Below, piece by piece: positions 54,648-63,704 of a stretch of DNA of 64,000 bases. The first letter of the stretch is position 1; each line of letters opens with the position of its first letter. The stretch covers positions 3,162,001-3,226,000 of the forward strand of contig NZ_CP041046.1 of assembly GCF_006385595.1 (NCBI RefSeq), in the 5' to 3' direction. The notes under the pieces are model-generated. The model worked only from the letters and a program-made list of their open reading frames with translations, was not told the origin of the DNA and ran no database searches. The stretch is from Luteibacter pinisoli. GTDB lineage: Bacteria; Pseudomonadota; Gammaproteobacteria; Xanthomonadales; Rhodanobacteraceae. The translations under genes and the position numbers were made by a program.

Positions 54648-54749
54648 GCACGTACTCCGGTACTCGTGATGCGCAACCAATGACACGGCCGGTGTGAAGA
54701 GGAAGCGGAATGGCCCGGGCCTGCAGAACAGCAGCATGTAACCGATAGG

Positions 54750-54777
54750 TTGCATAAAGACACCGATGCGTTATACG
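54750..54777 (+). promoter_or_regulatory. Candidate promoter of the membrane-protein/XRE pair
   Basis: TTGCAT, a 16-base spacer and TATACG, about 37 bases before the ATG at 54814. Weak matches. Confidence 0.3.
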
Positions 54778-54813
54778 CTCCCGCCACCACATCAAACGGA
54801 ACAGGGTGCCGCG

Positions 54814-55260
54814 ATGAAGGAACCGCTCGATACGACCGACCTGCTGATTCGCCGCGAGCGCCGTGGGATCACCGGCGCGCTCTTGCTCATGCTTGTGCTG
54901 CTTATCGGCGCCGCGATGGTGTGGATGCAGGCGCCCATACGCGCTACCGCACCGTTCTTCTTCGGCGCGGCACTGGCGATACCGTTGACCATCGCGTGGT
55001 CCGTGGGCCGTACCCTGTGGGGACGCAGGGATTTCGTCGCGAAGCGGGAGGCCGTGCGCCGCGACGAAGGGCGGCAGTCCGCGATCGACCGCGCGTGCCG
55101 CTACGCGCTGGTGGCCACGCTCGCTCCCATGGCCGCGTACGCGCTGCTTTCCCAGGCGCTGCCATTTCCCGGCCCCGTCGCCGTGCTGCTGGCCCTGTTC
55201 GTCGTCATAGGTGCGGCGACGTTCCTGGTCACGTTCCTCGTCATGGACCGTGCGCCGTGA
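54814..55260 (+). CDS. Four-helix membrane protein paired with XRE regulator
   Basis: 148 residues. Helices at ITGALLLMLVLLIGAAMVW, FFFGAALAIPLTIAWSVG, YALVATLAPMAAYALLSQA and VAVLLALFVVIGAATFLVTFLV; the segment between helices 2 and 3 is strongly charged (RRDFVAKREAVRRDEGR). ATG 54814 chosen over 54766. The GTG start of the regulator gene overlaps its stop (GTGA). Family not recognised; the pattern of a small membrane protein plus tiny XRE regulator is common. Confidence 0.8.
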   Translation: MKEPLDTTDLLIRRERRGITGALLLMLVLLIGAAMVWMQAPIRATAPFFFGAALAIPLTIAWSVGRTLWGRRDFVAKREAVRRDEGRQSAIDRACRYALVATLAPMAAYALLSQALPFPGPVAVLLALFVVIGAATFLVTFLVMDRAP

Positions 55261-55463
55261 GCGATCCCGCCCTCACCAACCGGCTCAAGGTACTGCGCGC
55301 GGAACGCAACCTCACCCAGGCCGACCTGGCGGACCTGGTCGCCACCACGCGCAAGTCGATCAACGCCATCGAGGCCAGCCGCATGGTGCCGTCGACCCTG
55401 CTTGCCCTGAAGCTGGCACGCGCCCTCGGCGTCGCCGTCGAAGACATCTTCGAACTGGCCTGA
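55257..55463 (+). CDS. Small XRE-family transcriptional regulator
   Basis: 68 residues from GTG 55257 (VSDPALTNRLKVLRAERNLTQ). The HTH_3 domain fills the protein: LTQADLADLVATTRKSINAIEASRMVPS with the recognition helix around RKSINAIE. Length is that of YozG/YgzD-like regulators. Four-base overlap with the membrane-protein gene means coupled translation. It probably regulates its own operon. Ends 14 bases from the convergent DUF5916 gene. Confidence 0.9.
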   Translation: MSDPALTNRLKVLRAERNLTQADLADLVATTRKSINAIEASRMVPSTLLALKLARALGVAVEDIFELA

Positions 55464-55477
55464 CGCGCGAAGGTCGC

Positions 55478-57727
55478 TCAGAACTCCAGGCGGTAAGCGA
55501 CCTTGACCAGCCCCTCGTTCACGTCCTTCAGCGAGAAGCCGTGGCGGAACTGGGAGTCGACTTCGTCGTTGGTGTCCTGCTCGTAACCGCCGCGGTTGTA
55601 CACGATGTAGAGGTTGGAGAGCGGCGCGATCTCGTAACGGTAGCGCACCTGGAAGCCGAGGTTGGCGACGCCCAGGCCATCGACGGGCTCGTTGCTGGGC
55701 ACGGCGCGGCCGTTGCGGTCGATCTCGTAGGCGCCACGCAGCGTCGCCCCCACGGCGAGGGTCTGCAGCTTCACGCGCAGTTCCTGGCGGCTGCCAAAGT
55801 TCCAGTTCACGCCGCTGTCGATGCCGACGGTGCGGCCATCGTAGGAGCCGACCAGGTTGTCGTGCTGCCAGATCAGCCAGTTCGGGTCCCACTCGTAGCT
55901 GGCACCGGCGAACACGCTGAACGCGTCGGTGATGAAGTACGTGGGCACGAACTTGAAGTAGTACCCCAGGCGATGGAAGCCGGTGAGCTCGTTGCCGCTC
56001 ACATAGCCTTCCGCCTCCCAGCTCCAGCGGCCGATGCGCGGGCGCGTCCGCTCATACTGCAGCTTCGCCGTCGGCGGGTTGCGCACGGGGTTGCCACCAC
56101 GCGTGAGCAGGTCGTCGTACGAGGCAGTGAAGCCGTCGAGGCGCCATTGCTCGTTGCTGCCATCCCGGCGGTTGCCGTTGAGCTGCACGCGGAAGCGGCG
56201 GCTGATCCGCAGCCCTTCGGTGTTGTTGAGCTCGGAGATGCGATAGCGCCACAGCAGCGAGCTATACGTCGAGTCCGCCGCCATACCCGTCACGCGCTGG
56301 CGCACTTCGTAGTGGAAGTACGCCATGTCATTGCGCGGTAGGTAGCCAAAATCGTTGATGTCCAGGCGCTTGCCGAAGTACATCCCCAGCCACTGCTGCG
56401 CCCACGTATCGTTCATCTGCCAGTACGCGATGGACGTGGCCCCCATGCCGGTGCTGTTCGCCTGCGGCTGGTCGATCTTGCTGCCCACCACGTTACTGGT
56501 GATGTTGAACGCCTCGTTCGGCTGCCAGCGATGGTCGAAGCCAAGCACGTTGGCGTCGCGGTCTTCGTAGGGATGATTCACCCGCGTGGCGAGCATGCCA
56601 AAGCTCTGCGTATCCACGGTGCGCAGCAGGCGCAGGGCGCCGAAGCTGCGCCCGGCGTCGCCCTTTTCCTGCGCCGTAAGGATGCCGTAGCTGGTCTGCC
56701 CCACGCTGCCGTTGACCTTCACGGCGGCTGAAATATCCGCCGGGCCGTGGCCGTCGTCCGATTCACCACCGACGCGGCGCGTGTACACCAGCTGCGTGTA
56801 GTCATCGAGCAGGCTGAAATCGAAGATGCCCTGGTTCTCGGTGAAGAACGGGCGCTTGTCGGTGAAGAAGGTTTCTTCCGGGGAGAAGTTCACGACCAGG
56901 TCGTCGCTTTCCACCTGGCCAAAATCGGGGTTGATCGTCGCGGTCAGCTGGGTCTGCCCGTTCGGCTTCCACAGGATATCGGCGCCCTGTTCAAACGCCG
57001 CGCCGCCGTGGCCGTGCTCCACCTTGCCGACGACATACGGCGTCACCGCAAACAGGGATTGCTCGTACGCGGGAAGCTGCACCTTCTGGAACATCGACAG
57101 GAAGCGGCCCTGGTCGAAGCTCACCGCAGGCCATGCCATGCGCTCGCCGGTGCTGGCGATGACACGGTCGATGTACAGGCCGATGGTGCGCGTATCGCCC
57201 TCGGGCTTGCGCATCTGCGCCACGTACCAGGGGATCAGCACTTCGACGCTGTAGCCCTCGGCGTCCTCGGAAACCGCGTGTTCCCAGATGCCGTCCCAGT
57301 CGTAGCTGAAATCGGATTCGTTGGTGATCACTTCGTCCGCGATGCCGCCGGTGGACTTCACCTCGAAATCGAAGCCGGTGCGGCCGTCGCCGTCGAAATC
57401 GACCATGACGTTGATGCGATCGACCAGGGCGTCTTCGTCACGCCGCGTGGCCTGGCGCGAGCGCGGGATATCCGGCGACTGGGTGACGCGGATGGCGACC
57501 GCCAGGCCTTTCGGGGTGGACAGCACCCACGCTTCCGTCGGCTGGCTACCAGGCTTGCCGGTGCGCGGCTGCGTGTCCCTGAAATCCGTGATGCGCCGGG
57601 CGCCGGCCCACTCGGCCGGGTCGATGTGGCCATCGATCACCACCTGCCCGGACGTGGCGGTCTCCGCATGGCTGGCGATCGGGGCGAGGGCCAGGGCCGC
57701 CAGAAAGAGGGCGAAGCGACAGCGCAT
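55478..57727 (-). CDS. DUF5916 outer-membrane protein with CBM9-like N-terminus
   Basis: 749 residues. Signal peptide MRCRFALFLAALALAPIASHA. A CBM9-like beta-sandwich (IDGHIDPAEWAGARRITDF, DALVDRINVMVDFDGDGRTGF, EVLIPWYVAQM), then the DUF5916 part: FSPEETFFTDKRPFFTENQGIFDF, and a long barrel-like C-terminus of amphipathic strands ending YRLEF. Predicted outer-membrane protein of unknown role, perhaps in carbohydrate or nutrient handling. Usual length for the family (about 700-800). Monocistronic. Confidence 0.88.
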   Translation of the reverse strand: MRCRFALFLAALALAPIASHAETATSGQVVIDGHIDPAEWAGARRITDFRDTQPRTGKPGSQPTEAWVLSTPKGLAVAIRVTQSPDIPRSRQATRRDEDALVDRINVMVDFDGDGRTGFDFEVKSTGGIADEVITNESDFSYDWDGIWEHAVSEDAEGYSVEVLIPWYVAQMRKPEGDTRTIGLYIDRVIASTGERMAWPAVSFDQGRFLSMFQKVQLPAYEQSLFAVTPYVVGKVEHGHGGAAFEQGADILWKPNGQTQLTATINPDFGQVESDDLVVNFSPEETFFTDKRPFFTENQGIFDFSLLDDYTQLVYTRRVGGESDDGHGPADISAAVKVNGSVGQTSYGILTAQEKGDAGRSFGALRLLRTVDTQSFGMLATRVNHPYEDRDANVLGFDHRWQPNEAFNITSNVVGSKIDQPQANSTGMGATSIAYWQMNDTWAQQWLGMYFGKRLDINDFGYLPRNDMAYFHYEVRQRVTGMAADSTYSSLLWRYRISELNNTEGLRISRRFRVQLNGNRRDGSNEQWRLDGFTASYDDLLTRGGNPVRNPPTAKLQYERTRPRIGRWSWEAEGYVSGNELTGFHRLGYYFKFVPTYFITDAFSVFAGASYEWDPNWLIWQHDNLVGSYDGRTVGIDSGVNWNFGSRQELRVKLQTLAVGATLRGAYEIDRNGRAVPSNEPVDGLGVANLGFQVRYRYEIAPLSNLYIVYNRGGYEQDTNDEVDSQFRHGFSLKDVNEGLVKVAYRLEF

Positions 57728-57806
57728 GCGGGGTCCATTCGTGAATTCCTGCGCCTAGGATGCCTGCCGGATCGCAAAGGTTTGCCATGACCGGTGGCAC
57801 AGGCGC

Positions 57807-58694
57807 CTAGGCTCGCTCCCTGATGAGGTCGACCAAAGCCCGCAATGTGGCGGGCACGTGGCGGCGCCCGGGGTAATACAGGGCAAGCCGCTCGAAGGGC
57901 GGGGTCCACTCGCCGAGCACGCTTTCCAGCCGCCCCGCGGCGATGTCGGCTTCGACGTCGTACTCGCTGAGGTAGACCAGGCCCAGCCCCGCCAGCGCCG
58001 CCTCGCGCAGCAGGTGCGGTTCGTCGAGGGTGACCACGCCGGGCACGTCCACGCTGAGCGCCTCGCCGTGGCGCTCGAACTCCCAGTGGTAGATATGGCC
58101 CGAGGCCATCCGTGCGCGCACCGAGACGTGGCGGGCCAGGTCGCCCGGGTTGTCCGGACGGCCATGTCTCGCAAAATACGACGGCGATCCAACCACGAGG
58201 TGGCGGATGTGCGGACCCAGCGGCACGGCCACCATGTCGCCCGGGACGATATCGGTGGTGCGAAAGCCCGCGTCGTACCCGTCGCGGACGATGTCGATCA
58301 TTTTGGCCTCGGTCACCAGTTCCACCTGCACGCGCGGGTAGCGCTGCATGTAGGGGACGAGCAGCGGCTGCATCAGGCGGCGCGCGGCCCCGGCGGACGT
58401 ATTCAGGCGCAAGCTCCCGACCAGCTCGTCGCTGGCCTCGCCAGCCCGGGCCATGGCGTCGCGGATCCCCGAGACGGCGGGGCCCACGTCGTCCGCGAAG
58501 CGCATGCCGGCGTCGGTCAGGCGGACGCTCCGGGTGGTGCGATGGAACAACCGGGTGCCGATGCGGGCCTCCAGCGCGGCCACGGACTGGCTCAAGGCCG
58601 AGGTGGACATTTCCAGCTCCGCCGCCGCGGCGCGGAAGCTGCCGTGCCGGGCCACGGCCAGCACGGCTTCGAGTTCGGTCAGGCCACTGCGCAT
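57807..58694 (-). CDS. LysR-family transcriptional regulator
   Basis: 295 residues. N-terminal HTH (LTELEAVLAVARHGSFRAAAAELEMSTSALSQSVAALEARIGTRLFHRTTRSVRLT), then a periplasmic-binding-like effector domain (LRLNTSAGAARRLMQPLLVPYM). The ATG at 58694 is favoured by AGGAG seven bases upstream; ATG 58712 lacks such a site. Divergent from the aldehyde dehydrogenase gene, which it most likely controls through the 109-base spacer. Effector unknown. Confidence 0.93.
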   Translation of the reverse strand: MRSGLTELEAVLAVARHGSFRAAAAELEMSTSALSQSVAALEARIGTRLFHRTTRSVRLTDAGMRFADDVGPAVSGIRDAMARAGEASDELVGSLRLNTSAGAARRLMQPLLVPYMQRYPRVQVELVTEAKMIDIVRDGYDAGFRTTDIVPGDMVAVPLGPHIRHLVVGSPSYFARHGRPDNPGDLARHVSVRARMASGHIYHWEFERHGEALSVDVPGVVTLDEPHLLREAALAGLGLVYLSEYDVEADIAAGRLESVLGEWTPPFERLALYYPGRRHVPATLRALVDLIRERA

Positions 58695-58803
58695 TGTCCG
58701 CTCCTGCTTCATACCGCATTCGGATTTGTCCAGCTTATCAGGCCAGTGTTCCGGCCACATCCTTGGTGGGGAGCAAGCCCCCTTTCCCCGCTGGAGATTC
58801 GCC

Positions 58804-60222
58804 ATGTACGACCTCAACCAGATTTACATCGACGGCGCCTTCGTCACCCCGCATGGCGACGAGCGCTTCGACCTCTTCAACCCGGCCACGGAGGCCGTTA
58901 TCGGCACCGTGCAGCTGGCCGACGCCGAGGACGCCCGCCTGGCCATCGCCGCCGCAAAGCGCGCGCTGCCGGCCTGGTCGCGGACGAGCCTGGCGGAACG
59001 TGCCGCCCTGCTTCGCCGCATGCACGACGCGATCGCCGCGCGCGAGGATGCCCTGTGCGCCGCCATTACCGAGGAGTACGGCGCGCCGGTCTCGCGCACG
59101 CGGTGGATGGCCCAGTACGCCGCGCAGGTGTTCCTCGGCGCGATCGATGCCATGGAGCATTTTGAGTTCGAGCGCGACATGGGCATCGCTCACGTCGTCA
59201 TGCAGCCCGTGGGTGTCGTCGGCCTCATCACCCCGTGGAACAGCAACGCGAGCTTCATCACCGGCAAGCTGGCGTCGGCACTGGCCGCGGGTTGCACGGC
59301 GGTGATCAAGCCCAGCGAGATGAGCGCCCTGCAGACGCGCGTCGTGATGGAAGCCCTGCATGAGGCGGGCGCACCGGCCGGCGTGTTCAATATCGTGACC
59401 GGCCGCGGCGATGTCGTCGGCGTGGCCATGACGGCAAGCCCGGACATCCGCAAGATCTCCTTCACCGGCTCCACCGCCGTGGGCAAGAGCATCCTCCGCG
59501 CAGCGGCGGACGACGTGAAGCGCGTGACGCTGGAACTGGGCGGCAAGTCGCCGACGATCATCCTGGACGATGCCGACTTCACCACCGCCGTGCCCATGGC
59601 GATCCAGGCCGGCTTCATGAACAGCGGGCAGGCATGCATCGCCGGTACGCGCCTGCTCGTGCCGCGCTCGCGCCTCGCCGAGTTCGAAACGCTGGCGACG
59701 GCGGCGGTGAACGCGTGTGTGTCGGGCGATCCGTCCCGTGCGGAAACGACGATTGGCCCGATGGTCAGCCAGAAGCAGTGGGACCGCGTGCAGGGCTACA
59801 TCCGCACCGGCATCGCCGAAGGCGCACGGCTGCTCGCTGGCGGCGAAGGACGCCCGGAAGGCAACACCCGTGGCTGGCTGGTGCGGCCTACCCTCTTCAC
59901 CGATGTGCGCAACGACATGGTGATCGCCCGCGACGAGATCTTCGGGCCGGTGATGGCCATCATCGCGTACGACGACGAAGAGGAGGCCATCGCCATCGCC
60001 AATGACACGCCGTACGGCCTCTCGGCGTACATCGCCACGACGGACCTGGCCCGCGGTGCCCGCGTTGCCGCACGCATCGATTCGGGCCGCGTGATGGTCA
60101 ACACGCTGACCCACGAGCCGAAGGCACCGTTCGGCGGTTTCAAGCAGTCAGGCCTGGGGCGTGAGAACGGTGTGCTGGGGCTGGAGCCTTACCTGGAGCC
60201 GAAGGCGATCATTGGCCTCTGA
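58804..60222 (+). CDS. NAD(P)-dependent aldehyde dehydrogenase
   Basis: 472 residues. VGLITPWNSNASFITGKLASAL, FTGSTAVGKSI, catalytic Glu in LELGGKSP, nucleophile Cys in NSGQACIAGTRLL, and PFGGFKQSGLGRENG. Resembles the broad ALDH group acting on small or aromatic aldehydes; substrate unknown. Divergent from the LysR gene, which probably regulates it. Different from the 20745 ALDH in motif details (SGQACIAG versus QGEICLCG). Confidence 0.9.
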   Translation: MYDLNQIYIDGAFVTPHGDERFDLFNPATEAVIGTVQLADAEDARLAIAAAKRALPAWSRTSLAERAALLRRMHDAIAAREDALCAAITEEYGAPVSRTRWMAQYAAQVFLGAIDAMEHFEFERDMGIAHVVMQPVGVVGLITPWNSNASFITGKLASALAAGCTAVIKPSEMSALQTRVVMEALHEAGAPAGVFNIVTGRGDVVGVAMTASPDIRKISFTGSTAVGKSILRAAADDVKRVTLELGGKSPTIILDDADFTTAVPMAIQAGFMNSGQACIAGTRLLVPRSRLAEFETLATAAVNACVSGDPSRAETTIGPMVSQKQWDRVQGYIRTGIAEGARLLAGGEGRPEGNTRGWLVRPTLFTDVRNDMVIARDEIFGPVMAIIAYDDEEEAIAIANDTPYGLSAYIATTDLARGARVAARIDSGRVMVNTLTHEPKAPFGGFKQSGLGRENGVLGLEPYLEPKAIIGL

Positions 60223-60280
60223 TCTACGGCACGGTGCGGGCATGCTATTTTTCGGGGGCCATACCAACCCTGGGGATCCC

Positions 60281-61198
60281 ATGCTCGCACGTACCTGCCT
60301 CGCGCTCGCCCTTGCCGCCGCGGTGGCCCTGCCCGCCCTCGCCGACGACGCGAAGAAGTCGCCCACGCCGAAGGAGCTGCTGGCCAAGGCCGCTCCCACC
60401 GAGTGGCGCACGCCGGATCCGCAGAACCTGGTGTACATGGACCTGCCGCAGGGCCGCGTCATCATCGAGCTGGCCCAGGACTGGACGCCGGCGCATGCCG
60501 CGAACATCCGCACCCTGATACGTGAGCATTACTTCGATGGCACGCAGGTGATCCGCGTGCAGGACAACTTCGTCACCCAGTGGGGCGATGCCGACGGCGA
60601 CGACAAGAAGAAGGCCAAGAGCATCGGCACGGCGAAAGAGACGCTGACGCCGGAGTTCACCCGCAAGGGCGGCAAGGCCTACCCGTTCACAAAGCTCGAC
60701 GATGGCGACGTCTATGCGCCGGAAGTCGGCTTCTCCGACGGCTTCCCGGTGGCGCGTGACCCGAAGGCCGGCGAAGCCTGGATCGCGCATTGCTACGGCA
60801 CCGTGGGCGTGGCCCGCGACACTGGCGCGGAAACCGGCAATGGCAGCTCGCTGTACGCGATCATCGGCCAGGCCCCGCGCAACCTCGACCGCAACCTGGC
60901 CGTGGCCGGCAAGGTCATCAAGGGGATGGAGTTCCTCTCGGCCTACCCGCGCGGCGGCGAGCCGATGGGCTTCTACGACAAGCCCGAGCAGCGCGTGACG
61001 ATCAAGAGCGTGCGCATCGCGGCCGATGTGCCGGAAGCCGAACGCACGCCGATCCAGGTGCTGCGCACGGACAGCAAGACCTTCGCGGCCGTGGTCGATG
61101 CCAAGCGCAATCGCAGGGACGACTTCTACACCCGCCCGGCGGGGAAGATCGACCTGTGCAATATCAGCGTGCCGGTGCGAGATCCGTCGAAGAAGTAA
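60281..61198 (+). CDS. Periplasmic cyclophilin-type peptidyl-prolyl isomerase
   Basis: 305 residues with a signal peptide (MLARTCLALALAAAVALPALA). Cyclophilin-like elements: VIIELAQDWTPAHAANIRTLIREHYFDGTQVIRV, NFVTQWGDADGD, GTVGVARDTGAETGNGSSLYAIIGQAPRNLDRNLAV, FLSAYPRGG. A ~50-residue insert (KKKAKSIGTAKETL...) makes it longer than minimal cyclophilins. ATG 60281 is set by the signal peptide. Probably folds envelope proteins. Followed by a terminator. Confidence 0.85.
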   Translation: MLARTCLALALAAAVALPALADDAKKSPTPKELLAKAAPTEWRTPDPQNLVYMDLPQGRVIIELAQDWTPAHAANIRTLIREHYFDGTQVIRVQDNFVTQWGDADGDDKKKAKSIGTAKETLTPEFTRKGGKAYPFTKLDDGDVYAPEVGFSDGFPVARDPKAGEAWIAHCYGTVGVARDTGAETGNGSSLYAIIGQAPRNLDRNLAVAGKVIKGMEFLSAYPRGGEPMGFYDKPEQRVTIKSVRIAADVPEAERTPIQVLRTDSKTFAAVVDAKRNRRDDFYTRPAGKIDLCNISVPVRDPSKK

Positions 61199-61258
61199 CA
61201 AATCTCGTTGGAGCGCGCCCGCGAGCGATCCTCACGACAGGCGAATCGCTAAGGCATG

Positions 61259-61290
61259 AGGGCCATTTAACAGGGTGGCCCTTCTTTTTT
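61259..61290 (+). terminator. Rho-independent terminator of the cyclophilin gene
   Basis: AGGGCCA/TGGCCCT stem with ten-base loop followed by TCTTTTTT, about 60 bases after the stop. It isolates the cyclophilin gene from the ubiquitin-like gene. Confidence 0.88.
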
Positions 61291-61431
61291 CATGCAGCCT
61301 GAAAACCGGAAAAACTCCAACCGAATCAGCCGTGAGGCACTCAGTTGCCGCCACGACGAAGCCATTCAGCGGGCATCGGCGCGCGCGCGATATACCAAAG
61401 GACACCACCAAGACGCTTAATGGAGATGGAC

Positions 61432-61674
61432 ATGAAGATCGACGTAAATATGACCGTCAACGGTTTATCGAATGTGATCAGCCTCGACGTCGACGGCGCC
61501 GATACCATGCAGCTCATAAAGGCAAGGATCTCCCAGATGGACCCCCGTTTCGATGTGGCCAGGATGATGTTGACCGATGCGATTGGCGGAGACGAATATG
61601 ACGACACCATCAGCGTCACGAGCGCCGGTATCAAGGAAGGTGAAGTCGTCAACATGGAACTGAGGCGTTATTGA
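61432..61674 (+). CDS. Ubiquitin-like beta-grasp protein (orphan)
   Basis: 80 residues. It aligns by eye to ubiquitin over its whole length: MKIDVNMTVNG / ISLDVDGADTMQLIKARISQ matches the first hairpin and helix (ubiquitin [20 protein letters not shown]), then MMLTDAIGGDEYDDTISV and the last strand VVNMELRRY (ubiquitin STLHLVLRLR). The C-terminus is RRY, not RGG. ATG 61432 is chosen because GGAG lies six bases upstream; in-frame ATGs at 61420 and 61426 exist. Codons TTA, ATA, GTA and three AGG, and 127 G+C of 243 bases by hand count (52%), differ from neighbours. No E1, E2 or JAB gene adjoins. Function unknown. Confidence 0.75.
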   Translation: MKIDVNMTVNGLSNVISLDVDGADTMQLIKARISQMDPRFDVARMMLTDAIGGDEYDDTISVTSAGIKEGEVVNMELRRY

Positions 61675-61716
61675 GCGAGCGTACGCCCACCGCTACACCG
61701 TTCCCCGCCAGTCCTA

Positions 61717-62538
61717 TCACTTGTCCTCTGCAGACCTATCCGAGACGACCGCCTCGCGTAGCGCTCTCAGCTTACCCTTCAGGTTTGCCTCGTTCTCCGC
61801 GCCGACACGGATCATGAATTTCTGGCCGGCCGATAGCTGCTCGTAGGTGTCGTTGGCGTAGATGTAGCCGACCTTGGCAGGAATCAGCTGTAGCGTGCCC
61901 TTGGGTTCCGGCGCCGCCAACAGGTGGTCGATGACCTCGATCAACCTGTCGTTGAAATAGCCGCTCGTGCCCAGGTCCCGGTAAGCCTGCTGGAAGAGCG
62001 GATAGTTGCGCTTGTACCAGGCCGCGGCGGCCTTGGGGTTCACGTGGTCGGCCACGTACATGTAGGTGTCGTAGCGGTCGAGGTTCTTCTTCGACTCGAC
62101 GAACATGCCGTCGTCCGACTGGACCTGGAAGCGGCCCGTGGGCGTGCGCAGCGGCAACACGTTCATGCCGACGTTGGCCTTCGGCAGCGCATCGATGGTG
62201 GCCACCATGCGCGGCACAATGGCTTCGGGGCGCAGCAAGGTCTTCAGGGCACCATCGCTGGTGAGCGCCAGCAAGCCGGCGAGGATGGCGTCATCGCTCT
62301 GGTCCAGCGCTGGCAGCGCCGCGGTGGAGGCGCCAGCCGGGCCGATCGGATGCTGAGGCAGGGCGGTGTCGTGCACGGCCGTCGATGGCAACGCTGCCGA
62401 GGCGGCCGCGACAGGCTGCGGCGGCTGCGCGGCATCCCGCGCCTGTTTCTCGCGGTAGAGAAACACTCCACCCAAGCCCACGATGGCGACGACCAACACG
62501 CCTGCCAACCACTTCGAACCCGACGACTGACTGCTCAA
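61717..62538 (-). CDS. DUF3014-family membrane-anchored protein
   Basis: 273 residues from TTG 62538 (GGAG nine bases upstream); another TTG lies at 62547 but abuts the SD. N-terminal helix (KWLAGVLVVAIVGLGGVFLYRE), Ala/Pro-rich linker, then DUF3014 (ILAGLLALTSDGALKTLLRPEAIVPRMVATIDALP, RYDTYMYVADHVNPKAAAAWYKRNYPLFQQAY). Function of the family is unknown. Convergent with the ubiquitin-like gene and upstream RDD gene on the same strand. Confidence 0.83.
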   Translation of the reverse strand: MSSQSSGSKWLAGVLVVAIVGLGGVFLYREKQARDAAQPPQPVAAASAALPSTAVHDTALPQHPIGPAGASTAALPALDQSDDAILAGLLALTSDGALKTLLRPEAIVPRMVATIDALPKANVGMNVLPLRTPTGRFQVQSDDGMFVESKKNLDRYDTYMYVADHVNPKAAAAWYKRNYPLFQQAYRDLGTSGYFNDRLIEVIDHLLAAPEPKGTLQLIPAKVGYIYANDTYEQLSAGQKFMIRVGAENEANLKGKLRALREAVVSDRSAEDK

Positions 62539-62593
62539 CGTACTCAACTCCGGTGAAACCAGCCCCCATGGGACTACGAATCGCCGGGTTGGT

Positions 62594-63562
62594 TCAAGGC
62601 GACCGGGTCAGGTCCGCTTCATCGATGACGAAATCGCGGAAGCGCGTACCGCTGGAAAAACCCAGATCGAAGCCGTATTGCATGCGCACGGTCAGGTTCG
62701 TCACGACCCGGCAGTGGTAATGCGCAACCATCCGCATGGCGAGGGATCTCGCCACGGATTCGTCGTCGACGCCGGTGCCCGCCAGGTGGAACCAGGCGGT
62801 CAGGCACTCCGGCGGGTTCTTGTCGTGGGCCGTTTTCAGCTTCCACGTCAGGCGGGAGCCCAGCACCTGCACGGGGCCGGTATCGGGCACCGTCGTCGTC
62901 GACGTGACCGGGCTGACCGAGCCAGGCGCGAAGTGCATGTACATCGGGAGCCCGGCCATGCCGGCCGGTACCGATAGCGCGACAAAGGCGACTGCAATAA
63001 CGATGTGCGGCTGCCAGAAGGTGTAGGTTGCGAGGCCCTGGCGCGTTGCCCGGCCGTGGACGACGAAGCTACGCGTCGCCAGGTCGTGCAGGCCCTGCCT
63101 GGTGCCGCGATTGAAGGCGAGCAGGTAAAGCGTGGCGGACATCCAGCCGCCGATCAGGCCGTTGAGCGCCAGTGCGCCCCAGGGGCGCTCGCCTTCCATC
63201 GGGAACAGGTTGGTCAGCATGAACGGCGCGCAGATCAGCGCGGCGCGAACGACGGACCGGATCGGTCCGAGGACGCGGCCGCCGTCATCGACGACGCGGA
63301 TGCCGAGCATCTTCTTGCCGGGCGAGCTCGCACCACCCCAGCCGCTATCGAAGATGCCGAAATAGACCGTGGCGATCACGACGCCAATGACGCGGGTCCA
63401 CAGGCCCAGGCGAACGAGGGGATCAAACAGCAACATGCCGACGATGTAGCCGCCGAGCGAGAGGATGATCCAGTCTGCAAGAAACGCTACGTAGCGCCGC
63501 CACATGGCAGCCAGCGGGGCTGGCGTCACCACCACCGCCTCCTTCTCAAATTCGGTATCCAT
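62594..63562 (-). CDS. RDD-family membrane protein
   Basis: 322 residues from ATG 63562 (GAGGGAG SD). RDD domain: MWRRYVAFLADWIILSLGGYIVG (the Arg and Asp of the motif), SSPGKKMLGIRVVDDGG, LHDLATRSFVVHG. A further helix and a ~120-residue soluble C-terminal domain (GPVQVLGSRLTWKLKTAHDKNPPECLTAWFHLAG...) of unknown role follow. RDD proteins are linked to transport or stress; unclear here. 55 bases above the DUF3014 gene, so possibly cotranscribed. Confidence 0.87.
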   Translation of the reverse strand: MDTEFEKEAVVVTPAPLAAMWRRYVAFLADWIILSLGGYIVGMLLFDPLVRLGLWTRVIGVVIATVYFGIFDSGWGGASSPGKKMLGIRVVDDGGRVLGPIRSVVRAALICAPFMLTNLFPMEGERPWGALALNGLIGGWMSATLYLLAFNRGTRQGLHDLATRSFVVHGRATRQGLATYTFWQPHIVIAVAFVALSVPAGMAGLPMYMHFAPGSVSPVTSTTTVPDTGPVQVLGSRLTWKLKTAHDKNPPECLTAWFHLAGTGVDDESVARSLAMRMVAHYHCRVVTNLTVRMQYGFDLGFSSGTRFRDFVIDEADLTRSP

Positions 63563-63704
63563 GCCGCTCCCTCTGATCCGCCGATGATGCACCCACGCCG
63601 GGTCTTGCGGGAAGTCCCCCTGGTCACGGCATAGTCGGGCCGCCGGGGATCCCCCATTGCCCCGGCATCAGGGCATTCCCACATCGAAACCGTCGGGAGG
63701 AAGT

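Noticed and set aside
61432..61674. Bacterial ubiquitin conjugation (Bil-type) operon
   Set aside because: The ubiquitin-like gene has no C-terminal Gly-Gly and no E1/E2/JAB neighbour; treated as an orphan.
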